DNA of 64,000 nt from Allobosea sp. TND4EK4 (GTDB lineage: Bacteria > Pseudomonadota > Alphaproteobacteria > Rhizobiales > Beijerinckiaceae), in contig NZ_FTMO01000003.1 in assembly GCF_900156025.1 (NCBI RefSeq), positions 124,001 through 188,000 on the forward strand. Direction: 5' to 3'. The notes beneath the pieces were generated by a model. It saw nothing but the letters and a program-made list of their open reading frames with translations. It was not told the origin of the DNA and made no database searches. Both the position numbers and the translations under genes were made by a program. Below are positions 53,038 to 63,097 of this stretch, piece after piece (within the stretch, counting starts at the first letter, position 1; every line of letters starts with the position of its first letter).

Positions 53038-54597
53038 ATGTCGAAGTCCTTGAATCGCAGGCAGTTTATCGAGGCCGCGGCGAGCGGTGCGGCCCTGATG
53101 TCCGTCGCCCGGCCTGCCGCAGCCCAGACGCCGACCGGGGCTGCCGCCTTCAACATCCAGACGCTGACGGAGGGCCAGCGCTTCGATCCGGCGAAGGTCC
53201 TGGAAGCCGCCAGGATGCTGGCCCAGAAGCCGCTGATCCCGCTGACCGCGACTGATCTGCCGGAAGGCTATGCCAACCTGCCCTTCGACCAGTTCTCCGG
53301 CATTCGCCTTCACCCCTCGGCCGCGATCTGGGCCGGCGAGAATCGCGGCTTCACGATCGAGCCTCTGCATCGCGGCTACGTCTTCTCCAATCCGGTCAGC
53401 CTCTTCACGGTCGAGGACGATGCTATCCGGAGGGTCGGATACGACCGGTCGAAGTTCGACTATGGCAAGGTTCCGCCTCCCCCCGGCAATGGTGACCTGC
53501 AGTTCTCGGGAATGCGCATCTCGACCGGGCTGGAACGGCCCTTCGAGGTGGCGAGCTTCCAGGGCGCGACCTTCTTCAAGGCGATCGCACGGGGGCAGAA
53601 TTTCGGGTCGGTCGCCCGGGCGCTGATCGTGCGGCCGGGCGAGCAGCGCGGCGAGGAAATCCCGTTCTTCCGCGCCTTCTGGATCGAGCGGCCGAACCCC
53701 GCCACGGCTGCGCTCGTGATCCACGGCCTGCTCGATTCCGAGAGCGTCACCGGCGCGGTGCGCATGACGCTGAGGCCCGGCGACGTCACCTTCATCGATG
53801 TCGAGACGACACTGTTCGCGCGCCAGGCGCTCGACCATGTCGGCTTCGGCTGCGCGATGGGCACGTTCTTCTCCGGCCCGCAGAGCCGGCGCTCCTTCGA
53901 CGATATCCGCCCCTCGATCTACGAGGTCTCCGGCGTGCAGATGCGGGCCGGCAGCGGCGAGTGGATCTACCGCCCGGTCTCCAACCCGGCTGCGCTGCAG
54001 GTCTCGTCCTTCGTCGACGACAATCCGAAGGGCTTCGGCCTCGTCCAGCGCGAGCGCGACCCGGGAGCATTCCTCGACGACGACCAGCGCTTCGAAACGC
54101 GGCCGAGTGTCTGGATGGAGACGCTGGGCGATTGGGGCGCGGGCTCGGTCCAGCTCATCGAGATTCCCAGCGATTCCGAGCAGAACGACAACATCATCAT
54201 GTACTGGCGGCCAAAGCAGCCGCTGGCGGCCGGCAGCGAGACGACGTTCAATTATCGCCAGGCCTGGTGCTGGCAGCCGCCGGAGCGGCCTGACCTCGCC
54301 ATCGCCACGCGCATGCGCCAGGGCAAGGGTACGCAGGGGCGCAGGCGCCGCTTCGTCGTCGAGTTCGCCGGCGAGAAGCTCGCCGATGCCGCGCTCGTCG
54401 CCTCGGCCAAGGCGATGATCACCACCCAGCCCGGCACCGTCCAGAACATCCGGATCTGGCCCTATCCGGAGCGCAAGCTGATGCGGGTCGGCTTCGAAAT
54501 TGACCCCGGCACCGAACCCTTGTGCGAGCTGCGGCTCGTCCTGCAGTCCGGCAATCAGCCCATCTCGGAAACCTGGTTGAACCGATGGACGTGGTGA
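53038..54597 (+). CDS. Periplasmic glucan biosynthesis protein, MdoG/OpgG-OpgD family
   Basis: The 519-residue protein has a Tat leader (LNRRQFIEAAASGAALMSVARPAAAQ; RRQF at residues 7-10). The MdoG domain follows: AWPFDQFSGIRLHP-like FDQFSGIRLHPSAAIW, FSGMRISTG, FGCAMGTFFSGPQSRRSFDDIRP and a beta-sandwich end. OpgD in E. coli is Tat-exported while OpgG is not, so the leader resembles OpgD, but sequence alone does not settle which. It acts in branching or secreting osmoregulated periplasmic glucans. ATG at 53038 is preferred to an earlier TTG. It overlaps opgH by 13 bp. Confidence 0.92.
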   Translation: MSKSLNRRQFIEAAASGAALMSVARPAAAQTPTGAAAFNIQTLTEGQRFDPAKVLEAARMLAQKPLIPLTATDLPEGYANLPFDQFSGIRLHPSAAIWAGENRGFTIEPLHRGYVFSNPVSLFTVEDDAIRRVGYDRSKFDYGKVPPPPGNGDLQFSGMRISTGLERPFEVASFQGATFFKAIARGQNFGSVARALIVRPGEQRGEEIPFFRAFWIERPNPATAALVIHGLLDSESVTGAVRMTLRPGDVTFIDVETTLFARQALDHVGFGCAMGTFFSGPQSRRSFDDIRPSIYEVSGVQMRAGSGEWIYRPVSNPAALQVSSFVDDNPKGFGLVQRERDPGAFLDDDQRFETRPSVWMETLGDWGAGSVQLIEIPSDSEQNDNIIMYWRPKQPLAAGSETTFNYRQAWCWQPPERPDLAIATRMRQGKGTQGRRRRFVVEFAGEKLADAALVASAKAMITTQPGTVQNIRIWPYPERKLMRVGFEIDPGTEPLCELRLVLQSGNQPISETWLNRWTW

Positions 54598-56771
54598 GCG
54601 ACCTCCGCCCCGGAGCGGCGGCTTCCGAGATGCGCTACAACCCGGCCCACGAACCCGCGACGCCGCCTGAAAGCCGGCTCGTCATGCCGGTGCAGTCCTT
54701 CCGGGCCTGGAACAAGTCGGAGCGCCGGCGCCCCGCTGCGCCGGGGAACTGGACGACGCCCTGGCTGAAGCGCCTCTTCGTCTTCGGCGGGGGGCTGGCC
54801 CTGACCGCCTATGGCGCCTGGGAAATGTATCATGTCGTCTCGGTCAGCCGGACGACGTCGCTGCAGTATGTCCTGCTCGCGCTGTTCACGATCAATTTCT
54901 CCTGGATCGCGCTTGCCTTCACCAGCGCCGTCCTCGGCTTCTTCGGCGTGCTGCTGGGGGCCGGAAAGGCCGCCCATGCCGACACGCTGCGGCACCGCAC
55001 GGTCGTGGTCATGCCGGTCTACAACGAGACGACCGCCCGGACTTTCGCGGCGCTGGCCGCGATCCGCGAATCCGTCGAGGCGACGGGGCTGGGTGCGCAT
55101 TTCGACTATTTCATCGTCTCGGACACGACCAATCCGGACATCTGGATTGCCGAGGAGCGGGCCTTCCTCGCCCTGCGCGGACGCCTCGGCCCCGATTCGC
55201 GGGTCTATTACCGGCACCGGCCCAAGAACCATCACCGCAAGGCCGGCAACATCGCCGACTTCGTCACACGCTGGGGCGGGCACTACGAGCATATGGTGGT
55301 GCTGGACGCCGACAGCCTGATGACCGGCACCTGCATCGTGCGCCTTGCCGCCGCGATGGAGGCGGACCCGGATGCCGGCATCATCCAGTCGCTGCCGCTG
55401 ATCATCAACCGCAACACCTTCTTCGCCCGGCTCCAGCAATTCGCCGCCCGGGTCTACGGTCCGGTGATCGCCACCGGGCTCGCCATGTGGTCCGGCCGCG
55501 ACGGCAATTACTGGGGCCACAATGCGATCATCCGGACGAAGGCCTTCGCCGACCATTGCGGCCTGCCCGATCTCAAGGGCAAGCCGCCCTTCGGCGGCCA
55601 TGTGCTCAGCCACGACTTCGTCGAGGCGGCGCTGATCCGCCGGGCGGGCTGGTCGGTCTACATGCTGCCGGACCTGACGGGTTCCTTTGAGGAAAGCCCG
55701 CCTTCGCTGATCGACGTCTCGGTGCGCGACCGGCGCTGGGCGCAAGGCAATCTCCAGCATTCCCGGATCATCGGAGCCAAGGGCTTCGTGCTGCCGACGC
55801 GCCAGCATTTCGCCACCGGCATCATGGGGTATCTCGCGTCGCCCTTCTGGCTGATGCAGCTCGTGGTCGGCATCCTGATCGTGCTGCAGGTCAATTACGC
55901 CCGGCCGGAGTACTTCACCCAGGAGTTCACCCTCTTCCCGGTCTGGCCGCGCTTCGATCCCGAGCGCGCGCTGCGGCTCTTTGCCCTGACGATGGCGATC
56001 CTGCTCGCACCGAAGCTGTTCGGCCTCGTGCTGACGCTGTTCCGGACACGGCTGCGGCGGGCCGGTGGCGGCGCGATCCGGTTGATCGTGTCGGCGCTGA
56101 TCGAGGTGCTGTTCTCGGCCTTCTTCGCGCCGATCATGATGCTGATCCAGTCCGGCTCGGTCTTCCAGATCCTGCTCGGGCGCGACACCGGCTGGAACCC
56201 GCAGCGGCGCGACGATGGCTCCATCCCGTTCAGGGACATCGTGCGCCGGCACCGCACCCATACGGTGCTCGGCGTGGTCACCGGTGTCTCCGCCTTCATG
56301 ATCGCGACCTCGCTCTTCGCCTGGATGTCGCCCACCATCATCGGCCTGGTGCTGGCGATCCCGCTCTCCTGGGCCTCCGGCCAGCTCGCGATCGGCCTGT
56401 GGCTGAAGCGGCACAAGCTGCTGCTGACCCCGGAGGAAGGCGAGCCGCCGCAGATCGTGCTGCGCGCCAACGCGCTGCAGGCCGAGTTCGCAGCGGCCGG
56501 CTATGACGATGCCGACGGCCTCACCGCGCTCCACGCCGATGCGGAGCTGCGCCATGCGCACGAGCTGATGCTGCCGGATGCGCAGCCGCGGCGCAGGGGC
56601 GAGATCGAGCCCGACCGGGCGGTGGCCCAGGCCAAGCTGGTCGATGCCGAGGCGATCGAGGATGCGGCGATCTGGCTGAAGCCGAAGGAGCGCATGGTCG
56701 TGCTGCACGACCGGGCTCTCATCGGCCTGCTCGCCTCCCTGCCGGCGGAGCGGGCCAGCGCCGCGGCCTGA
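54585..56771 (+). CDS. opgH: Glucan biosynthesis glucosyltransferase H
   Basis: The 728-residue membrane protein has a cytoplasmic GT2 catalytic domain (VVMPVYNETTARTFAALAAI, FDYFIVSDTTNPD, YYRHRPKNHHRKAGNIADF, VVLDADSLMTG with the DxD, and RDRRWAQGN as the Q/RxxRW motif). It is framed by about eight transmembrane segments, two N-terminal and the rest after residue 400. It polymerises glucose from UDP-glucose onto the periplasmic glucan backbone. E. coli OpgH is 847 residues, and the difference lies in a shorter N-terminal cytoplasmic part. Confidence 0.94.
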   Translation: MDVVSDLRPGAAASEMRYNPAHEPATPPESRLVMPVQSFRAWNKSERRRPAAPGNWTTPWLKRLFVFGGGLALTAYGAWEMYHVVSVSRTTSLQYVLLALFTINFSWIALAFTSAVLGFFGVLLGAGKAAHADTLRHRTVVVMPVYNETTARTFAALAAIRESVEATGLGAHFDYFIVSDTTNPDIWIAEERAFLALRGRLGPDSRVYYRHRPKNHHRKAGNIADFVTRWGGHYEHMVVLDADSLMTGTCIVRLAAAMEADPDAGIIQSLPLIINRNTFFARLQQFAARVYGPVIATGLAMWSGRDGNYWGHNAIIRTKAFADHCGLPDLKGKPPFGGHVLSHDFVEAALIRRAGWSVYMLPDLTGSFEESPPSLIDVSVRDRRWAQGNLQHSRIIGAKGFVLPTRQHFATGIMGYLASPFWLMQLVVGILIVLQVNYARPEYFTQEFTLFPVWPRFDPERALRLFALTMAILLAPKLFGLVLTLFRTRLRRAGGGAIRLIVSALIEVLFSAFFAPIMMLIQSGSVFQILLGRDTGWNPQRRDDGSIPFRDIVRRHRTHTVLGVVTGVSAFMIATSLFAWMSPTIIGLVLAIPLSWASGQLAIGLWLKRHKLLLTPEEGEPPQIVLRANALQAEFAAAGYDDADGLTALHADAELRHAHELMLPDAQPRRRGEIEPDRAVAQAKLVDAEAIEDAAIWLKPKERMVVLHDRALIGLLASLPAERASAAA

Positions 56772-56794
56772 CAAGGGCCGCGATCGTTCACGAG

Positions 56795-56845
56795 CCCTCA
56801 TCCCGGGGGAGCCGTCTCGGCGGCGCCTCGAAGGATGCTCAGGGG
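56795..56845. repeat. Degenerate CTCATCC...GGATG repeat after opgH
   Basis: CCCTCATCC, AGCCGTCTCGGCGGC and GAAGGATGCTCAGGGG form an imperfect inverted repeat, followed by a second small hairpin (GAGGC..GAGC / GCTC..GCCTC, about 56871-56897). I recall similar sequences as dispersed repeats of Hyphomicrobiales genomes. Copy number in this genome cannot be checked here. Confidence 0.45.
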
Positions 56846-56914
56846 CACCGGATACCGCTGCACCAACCGTCGAGGCACGAGCTTGCGGCTCGCGCCTCTG
56901 CATGAGGACTGCGA

Positions 56915-56930
56915 AAGCCCCGTCGGGCTT
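56915..56930 (-). terminator. Terminator of the VOC-family gene
   Basis: AAGCCC and GGGCTT form a 6-bp stem with a 4-base loop immediately after the stop of the minus-strand gene. TTTC follows on that strand. It is small but well placed. Confidence 0.55.
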
Positions 56931-56932
56931 GC

Positions 56933-57814
56933 TCAGGCCGCCTCGAAGGCGATCAGGCAGCCCATCGCGTCCTGCGCCTCGACGAAGAGCCGTTCGTCGT
57001 TGCGGATGAACGGGACGCTTGCCGCCTCGAGCCTGCTTGCGACGGCGTCGAGATCGGGGACCGAGACGCAGAAGCCGAGGAAGCGGGCCGGCGTCGTCTC
57101 CGGCTCGACCTGATAGGCGCCCTGTGCGGCCTCGGGATCGAGCACGTCGAGCCGGCCGCGCGGCAGGGCGAGTACATAATCCTCATTGCCTTCCAGCACC
57201 TCCGCGCCGCCGCTGAAGGCGGTCAGGAAGGCGCGATGCAGGGCGGGCTCCTCGGCCAGCAGGACCGCGGCCGCAAGGGCCGTCGCGCCGTTGGGGTGCT
57301 GCTGGAAATCCGGGTTCCAGAAGTTCTGCGGCTCCAGCTGCTGACAGGTGAAGAAGCCGCACTCCGGCGCCCTGGGGTCCGCCGCGAAGGCCAGCTCGAA
57401 GGCAACACGCGCGGCCGAGCCGTCAGGGCGCTTGCCCTGTCGCTCGAAAAAGAAGGGCTCGAAATCGCCGATCCCCGCAGCCCGGAAGGCCGCGGCATCC
57501 GCCTTGGCGTCGAGGCTTTCGAGTACGAGCATCGCCGGGCCCTCGCCCTGCCCCGCGAGCGCGTCGCGCATGAAGGCGCCGAAGGAGAAGCTCCGCTCGC
57601 CATGAGGCGGGATCGCGCTGGCATCGCCGATGCTCACCAGCTCCAGGAAAGAGCCGGGGAACTGGACGATCCGGTTCTCCGTGCCCCAAGGGTGACGGTT
57701 GCGGCTGCCGACCTTGAAGCCGAGCGTCTCGTAGAGCGCACCCGCCGCGTCGAGATCGCGGACGCCGATAACGAGATGGTCGAGGCCGCGGGGGGCCGAA
57801 GCGGGAGAAGGCAT
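56933..57814 (-). CDS. Glyoxalase-like VOC-superfamily protein
   Basis: The 293-residue protein begins with GLDHLVIGVRDLDAAGALYETLGFKVGSRNRHPWGTENRIVQFPGSFLELVSIGD, the glyoxalase-like domain (beta-alpha-beta-beta-beta) with a metal-ligand histidine in DHLV. A second, more divergent half (GFCVSVPDLDAVASRLEAASVPF) follows. Family members include dioxygenase-like and isomerase-like proteins. It is not linked to the neighbouring osmoregulated-glucan or pyrG genes and looks like an insertion between them. Confidence 0.85.
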   Translation of the reverse strand: MPSPASAPRGLDHLVIGVRDLDAAGALYETLGFKVGSRNRHPWGTENRIVQFPGSFLELVSIGDASAIPPHGERSFSFGAFMRDALAGQGEGPAMLVLESLDAKADAAAFRAAGIGDFEPFFFERQGKRPDGSAARVAFELAFAADPRAPECGFFTCQQLEPQNFWNPDFQQHPNGATALAAAVLLAEEPALHRAFLTAFSGGAEVLEGNEDYVLALPRGRLDVLDPEAAQGAYQVEPETTPARFLGFCVSVPDLDAVASRLEAASVPFIRNDERLFVEAQDAMGCLIAFEAA

Positions 57815-57895
57815 GGCAGGCTCCGTCGAAACAAGGCCTGCCAGCCTAGAAGCGTCGCGGGCCTTGCGCCAGCCCGCTCGATGGCCTGCGACGAC

Positions 57896-59530
<1,635 letters not shown>

Positions 59531-59607
59531 TCACCTTTATCGCTACGGGTTCGATTCGCTAAGCGCCGGAAGAGCAGTCCCGCCTTGCCCTGAGCGCTTG
59601 TCCACAA

Positions 59608-59670
59608 AAGAGAGGGCCGGTCACCCGGCCCCGCTCCACATCAAAAGAGAAGGGCCGGTTTCCCGGCCCC
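59608..59670 (-). terminator. Tandem double terminator after secG
   Basis: Two near-identical hairpins, GGGCCGG-TCAC-CCGGCCC (59614-59631) and GGGCCGG-TTTC-CCGGCCC (59652-59669), are each followed on the minus strand by TCTCTTTTG. They follow the secG stop by 10 bases and look like a duplicated Rho-independent terminator of the tpiA-secG transcript, 39-bp repeat units in all. Confidence 0.85.
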
Positions 59671-59679
59671 CTGCCTCGG

Positions 59680-60102
59680 TTACTGCTGCGGCGCCGGGGC
59701 CGGCGCCGATGGCGTCGGCGGCTGGGCTCCGCCCTGGTTCTGATTCTGCATCTGCCGCAGCTGGTCGAGCACGCCGCCGGCATTGGGGGCGCTCGGCGCG
59801 GCGGGCTGGCCCGGAACGGCCGGCGCCGTGGTCGCGGGAGCGCCGTCGATGATCGAGCGCTGTACGCGGCCGCGATTGGCGACGATCGCCAGCACGATCG
59901 AGGTCAGGAAGAACAGGCCGGCGAGAATCGCCGTCGCCCGCGTCAGGGCATTGGCCTGGCCGCGGCCGGTCATGAAGCCGCCGACACCGCCGCCCCCGCC
60001 CGAGCCCATGCCGAGCCCACCGCCCTCGGAGCGCTGCAGCAGCACGACGCCGACGAGCGCGACGACGATGATCAGATGGATGACGATGAGAACGTTCTGC
60101 AT
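59680..60102 (-). CDS. secG: Preprotein translocase subunit SecG
   Basis: The 140-residue protein has two transmembrane segments (NVLIVIHLIIVVALVGVVLLQ and AILAGLFFLTSIVLAIVANR), separated by the glycine-rich loop LQRSEGGGLGMGSGGGGGVGGFMTGRGQANALTRAT typical of SecG. The C-terminus is an extended Pro/Gln/Asn-rich tail (MQNQNQGGAQPPTPSAPAPAPQQ), about 30 residues longer than in E. coli. It stabilises SecYE in the translocon. It is 123 bp downstream of tpiA. Confidence 0.94.
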   Translation of the reverse strand: MQNVLIVIHLIIVVALVGVVLLQRSEGGGLGMGSGGGGGVGGFMTGRGQANALTRATAILAGLFFLTSIVLAIVANRGRVQRSIIDGAPATTAPAVPGQPAAPSAPNAGGVLDQLRQMQNQNQGGAQPPTPSAPAPAPQQ

Positions 60103-60225
60103 GGTCTCACGAAATGGGCATGGCGCGGGCCGCCGCCAAGGGCTGCCCGCTCCTCCTCATGGTCGAGGCGAATTCGGCCGGGCAATAGCATGCGCGGTCC
60201 GCGCACGCCACCCCTCCCCGCTCGC

Positions 60226-60987
60226 TCAGGCGCAGGCCTTCGCGATCGCCAGGAAATCCGCCGCTTTCAGGCTCGCGCCGCCGACGAGGGCGCCATCGAC
60301 ATTCGCGACGTTCATCAGGTCGGCCGCGTTCGAGGGCTTGACCGAGCCGCCATAGAGCAGCCGGACCCCCGCCGCGGCCTGCTTGCCCATGATGCGGGCG
60401 AGGTCGGCCCGGATCGAGGCGTGCATCTCGGCGACGTCCGCCGCTGTCGGCGTCAGCCCGGTGCCGATCGCCCAGACGGGCTCATAGGCGACGACGAGGC
60501 TCGCGGCGTCCAGCCCCTCGGGCACCGAGCCCTTGAGCTGCTTGCGCACCACGGCGAGCGCCTTGCCGGCCTCCCGCTCACCTTGCGTCTCGCCGACGCA
60601 GACGATCGGCACGAGCAGCGCCTGGCGGGCGGCCATCGCCTTGGCCTGCACCGTCGCATTGCTTTCGCCATGCAGGGTGCGGCGCTCGGAATGGCCGACG
60701 ATGCAGAAGGTCGCGCCCGCATCCGCCAGCATCTCTGCCGACACCTCTCCGGTGAAGGCGCCGGAGAGGTTGACGCTGCAATCCTGTCCACCGGTCGCGA
60801 TGCGAGAGCCGATCAGCCCGGAAGTCGCGGTGAACAGCAGCGTGGCCGGAGGGCAGATGGCGAGGTCGACGGAGGCCTTGAGGCCCGCATCATAGCCCTT
60901 GGCCACCTCCGCCGCGATGGCGAGATCGGCCTTGAGCCCGTTCATCTTCCAGTTGCCCGCTACCAGCGGCCGGATGCTGCGCGTCAC
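60226..60987 (-). CDS. tpiA: Triosephosphate isomerase
   Basis: The 253-residue TIM has AGNWKMNG (catalytic Asn/Lys), the electrophilic histidine in CIVGHSERR, the catalytic glutamate in [13 protein letters not shown] and the phosphate-binding [13 protein letters not shown]. The start GTG at 60987 is chosen because GGAGGAACGAC stands directly upstream; a longer frame with an ATG exists but would extend the N-terminus by 16 unconserved residues. It acts in glycolysis and gluconeogenesis. Divergent from ppiD. Confidence 0.96.
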   Translation of the reverse strand: MTRSIRPLVAGNWKMNGLKADLAIAAEVAKGYDAGLKASVDLAICPPATLLFTATSGLIGSRIATGGQDCSVNLSGAFTGEVSAEMLADAGATFCIVGHSERRTLHGESNATVQAKAMAARQALLVPIVCVGETQGEREAGKALAVVRKQLKGSVPEGLDAASLVVAYEPVWAIGTGLTPTAADVAEMHASIRADLARIMGKQAAAGVRLLYGGSVKPSNAADLMNVANVDGALVGGASLKAADFLAIAKACA

Positions 60988-61186
60988 GTCGTTCCTCCAA
61001 AATCGTCCCATCGGCTGTAGCAATGCCCGCCCCATGCCGCAATCTCACGCAAGAACGCGCATGGGCGCCCACCGTTGCCAATGCACGGCGATTGCGGCTT
61101 TCGCCGCCGGTTCCTATAAGCAGCGCCGGAAAATGAGCGCGTCGTTCTATCGCGCGTCACGAGCAGGTTCAGGGAAGACCGTTTTC

Positions 61187-63097
61187 ATGATGATGCAGGG
61201 CATCCGCAAGGCGAGCCAGGGACTTCTCGGCAAGCTCGTGATCAGCCTCCTGTTCGGCGTCCTGATCCTCGCCTTCGCGATCTGGGGAGTCGGCGACATC
61301 TTCCGCGGCTACGGCCGCAACGAGGTGGCCAAGGTCGGCAAGAGCGAGATCGGCATCGAGCAGATGCGGACCGCCTACCAGAACGAGATCCAGAACCTGA
61401 TCCGCCAGCAGCGCCGCCAGATATCGCCCGAGACGGCGCGCGCGCTCGGCCTCGACCGCCAGGTGCTCTCGCGCCTGCTCGCCGACGCAACCCTCGACCA
61501 GACGGCGAAGGCGATGGGCCTTGCGGTCTCCGACGAGACGATCCGCAACCTGATCTTCGACGATCAGGTCTTCCGCGATGCCGCAGGCAAATTCTCTGCC
61601 GACCGCTTCAACGAGCTGCTGCGGACGAACGGCTATACCGAGCAGAGCTATGTCGCGATCCAGCGCCAGGCGGTGCTGCGCCAGGAACTGGCGGAGATGA
61701 TCACCGGCGGCTTCACCGTTCCGGTCGCGCTGCAGGAGATCGGCTCGCGCCTGCGCAACGAGAAGCGGGCCGTCACCTTCGCCCGCATGCCCGCGAGCGC
61801 CGCAGGCGAGATCGCCGCGCCGACGGAAGAACAGCTCAAGACCTTCTACAACGATCGCAAGATCGCCTTCCGCGCGCCGGAATACCGGACAGCCTCGGTG
61901 CTGGCTCTGACCGCCGACACGCTGGCCGACCCGGCCAAGGTGACGGAGGTCGACGCCAAGGCGCGCTACGAGGCCGAGAAGGCCCGCTTTACCACCGCCG
62001 AGACGCGGACCGTGCAGCAGATCGCCTTCCCCAATGAGGAAGAGGCGAAGGCCGCCAGGGCGAAGATCGACGGCGGGGAGACTTTCGACGAGATCGCCAC
62101 CGAACGGAACGTCGCCTTCGCCGACCTGACGCTCGGCACCTTCACCCGCGCCCAGATCTTCGATCCCGCGGTGCGCGACGCCGCCTTCGCGCTGGAGGAA
62201 AACGCGGTCAGCGCTCCGGTGAAGAGCGCCTTTGGCAGTGTGCTGCTGCGCGTGACCAAGGTCGAGCCGCAGCATGTCCGGCCCTTCGAGGAGGTTGCGG
62301 AGGAGGTGAAGGCCCAGGTCGCCGCGAGCCGTGCCTCCAGCCAGATCACCGACCTGCACGACAAGATCGAGGACGAGCGCGCCTCCGCCAAGCCGCTGGC
62401 GGAAATCGCCAAGCAATTCGGGATCGCGCTGCGCACCGCCGGGCCGATGAGCCAGGCCATGGCCAAGCCCGACGGTTCGAAGGAAGCCCCCCTGCCCGGC
62501 GGCGACGCGACGCTGCGGGGCATCTTCGCCTCCGATCTCGGCGTCGACAACGAGGCGATCCGGCTGCCGCAGAACGGCGGCTATGTCTGGTTCGACGTCA
62601 GCAAGATCGACCCGGCGCGGGATCGCCCGTTCGAGGAGGTCAAGGCCGAGGTCGAGCAGCAATGGCGGGCCGATGAGACCGCGTCGAAGCTCTCGGCCAA
62701 GGCCCGCGAGCTGGTCGAGCGGCTCGACAAGGGCGAGAGCTTCGATGCCGTCTCGGCCTCTGCCGGCCTCACCGTCGAGACCGCGGCCGATCTCGGCCGC
62801 CAGGACCAGCGCCCCGAGCTGCCCGGCAATGTCGTCAGCCAGATCTTCGGCACCTATGCCGGCAAGAGCGGCTCGGCCGGCGGAGTCGATGGCGGACGCA
62901 TCCTGTTCAAGGTCGATTCGGCCACGACCGCGCCTTTCGTGCGCACCACGCAGGAGGCGGAGAACTTCGTGAAGGCGCTGTCGGGCAACATCGCCGACGA
63001 CATGCTGCAGCAATATGTCTCGCGCCGGCAGGCGGAACTGGGCGTCAGCGTCAACGAGGCCGCCTTCCGCAACGCCACCGGGGGCGCGCAGAATTGA
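61187..63097 (+). CDS. ppiD: Periplasmic peptidyl-prolyl isomerase PpiD (SurA_N plus rotamase)
   Basis: The 636-residue protein is anchored by one transmembrane helix (GKLVISLLFGVLILAFAIWGVGDIF, about residues 14-38). It then has SurA_N-type helices (VAKVGKSEIGIEQMRTAYQNEI), a parvulin-like region (RTVQQIAFPNEEEAKAARAKIDGGETFDEIA...FDPAVRDAAFALEENAVSAPVKSAFGSVLLRVTKV) and a C-terminal helical part. It is a chaperone at the exit of the Sec translocon. Three ATGs start the frame; the first is taken. It overlaps trpE by 4 bp. Confidence 0.92.
   Translation: MMMQGIRKASQGLLGKLVISLLFGVLILAFAIWGVGDIFRGYGRNEVAKVGKSEIGIEQMRTAYQNEIQNLIRQQRRQISPETARALGLDRQVLSRLLADATLDQTAKAMGLAVSDETIRNLIFDDQVFRDAAGKFSADRFNELLRTNGYTEQSYVAIQRQAVLRQELAEMITGGFTVPVALQEIGSRLRNEKRAVTFARMPASAAGEIAAPTEEQLKTFYNDRKIAFRAPEYRTASVLALTADTLADPAKVTEVDAKARYEAEKARFTTAETRTVQQIAFPNEEEAKAARAKIDGGETFDEIATERNVAFADLTLGTFTRAQIFDPAVRDAAFALEENAVSAPVKSAFGSVLLRVTKVEPQHVRPFEEVAEEVKAQVAASRASSQITDLHDKIEDERASAKPLAEIAKQFGIALRTAGPMSQAMAKPDGSKEAPLPGGDATLRGIFASDLGVDNEAIRLPQNGGYVWFDVSKIDPARDRPFEEVKAEVEQQWRADETASKLSAKARELVERLDKGESFDAVSASAGLTVETAADLGRQDQRPELPGNVVSQIFGTYAGKSGSAGGVDGGRILFKVDSATTAPFVRTTQEAENFVKALSGNIADDMLQQYVSRRQAELGVSVNEAAFRNATGGAQN

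Noticed and set aside
54555..56903. A 782-codon minus-strand frame
   Set aside because: It is antisense to opgH, which has a complete GT2 domain and membrane segments; this frame has only repetitive Arg/His/Gln-rich text.
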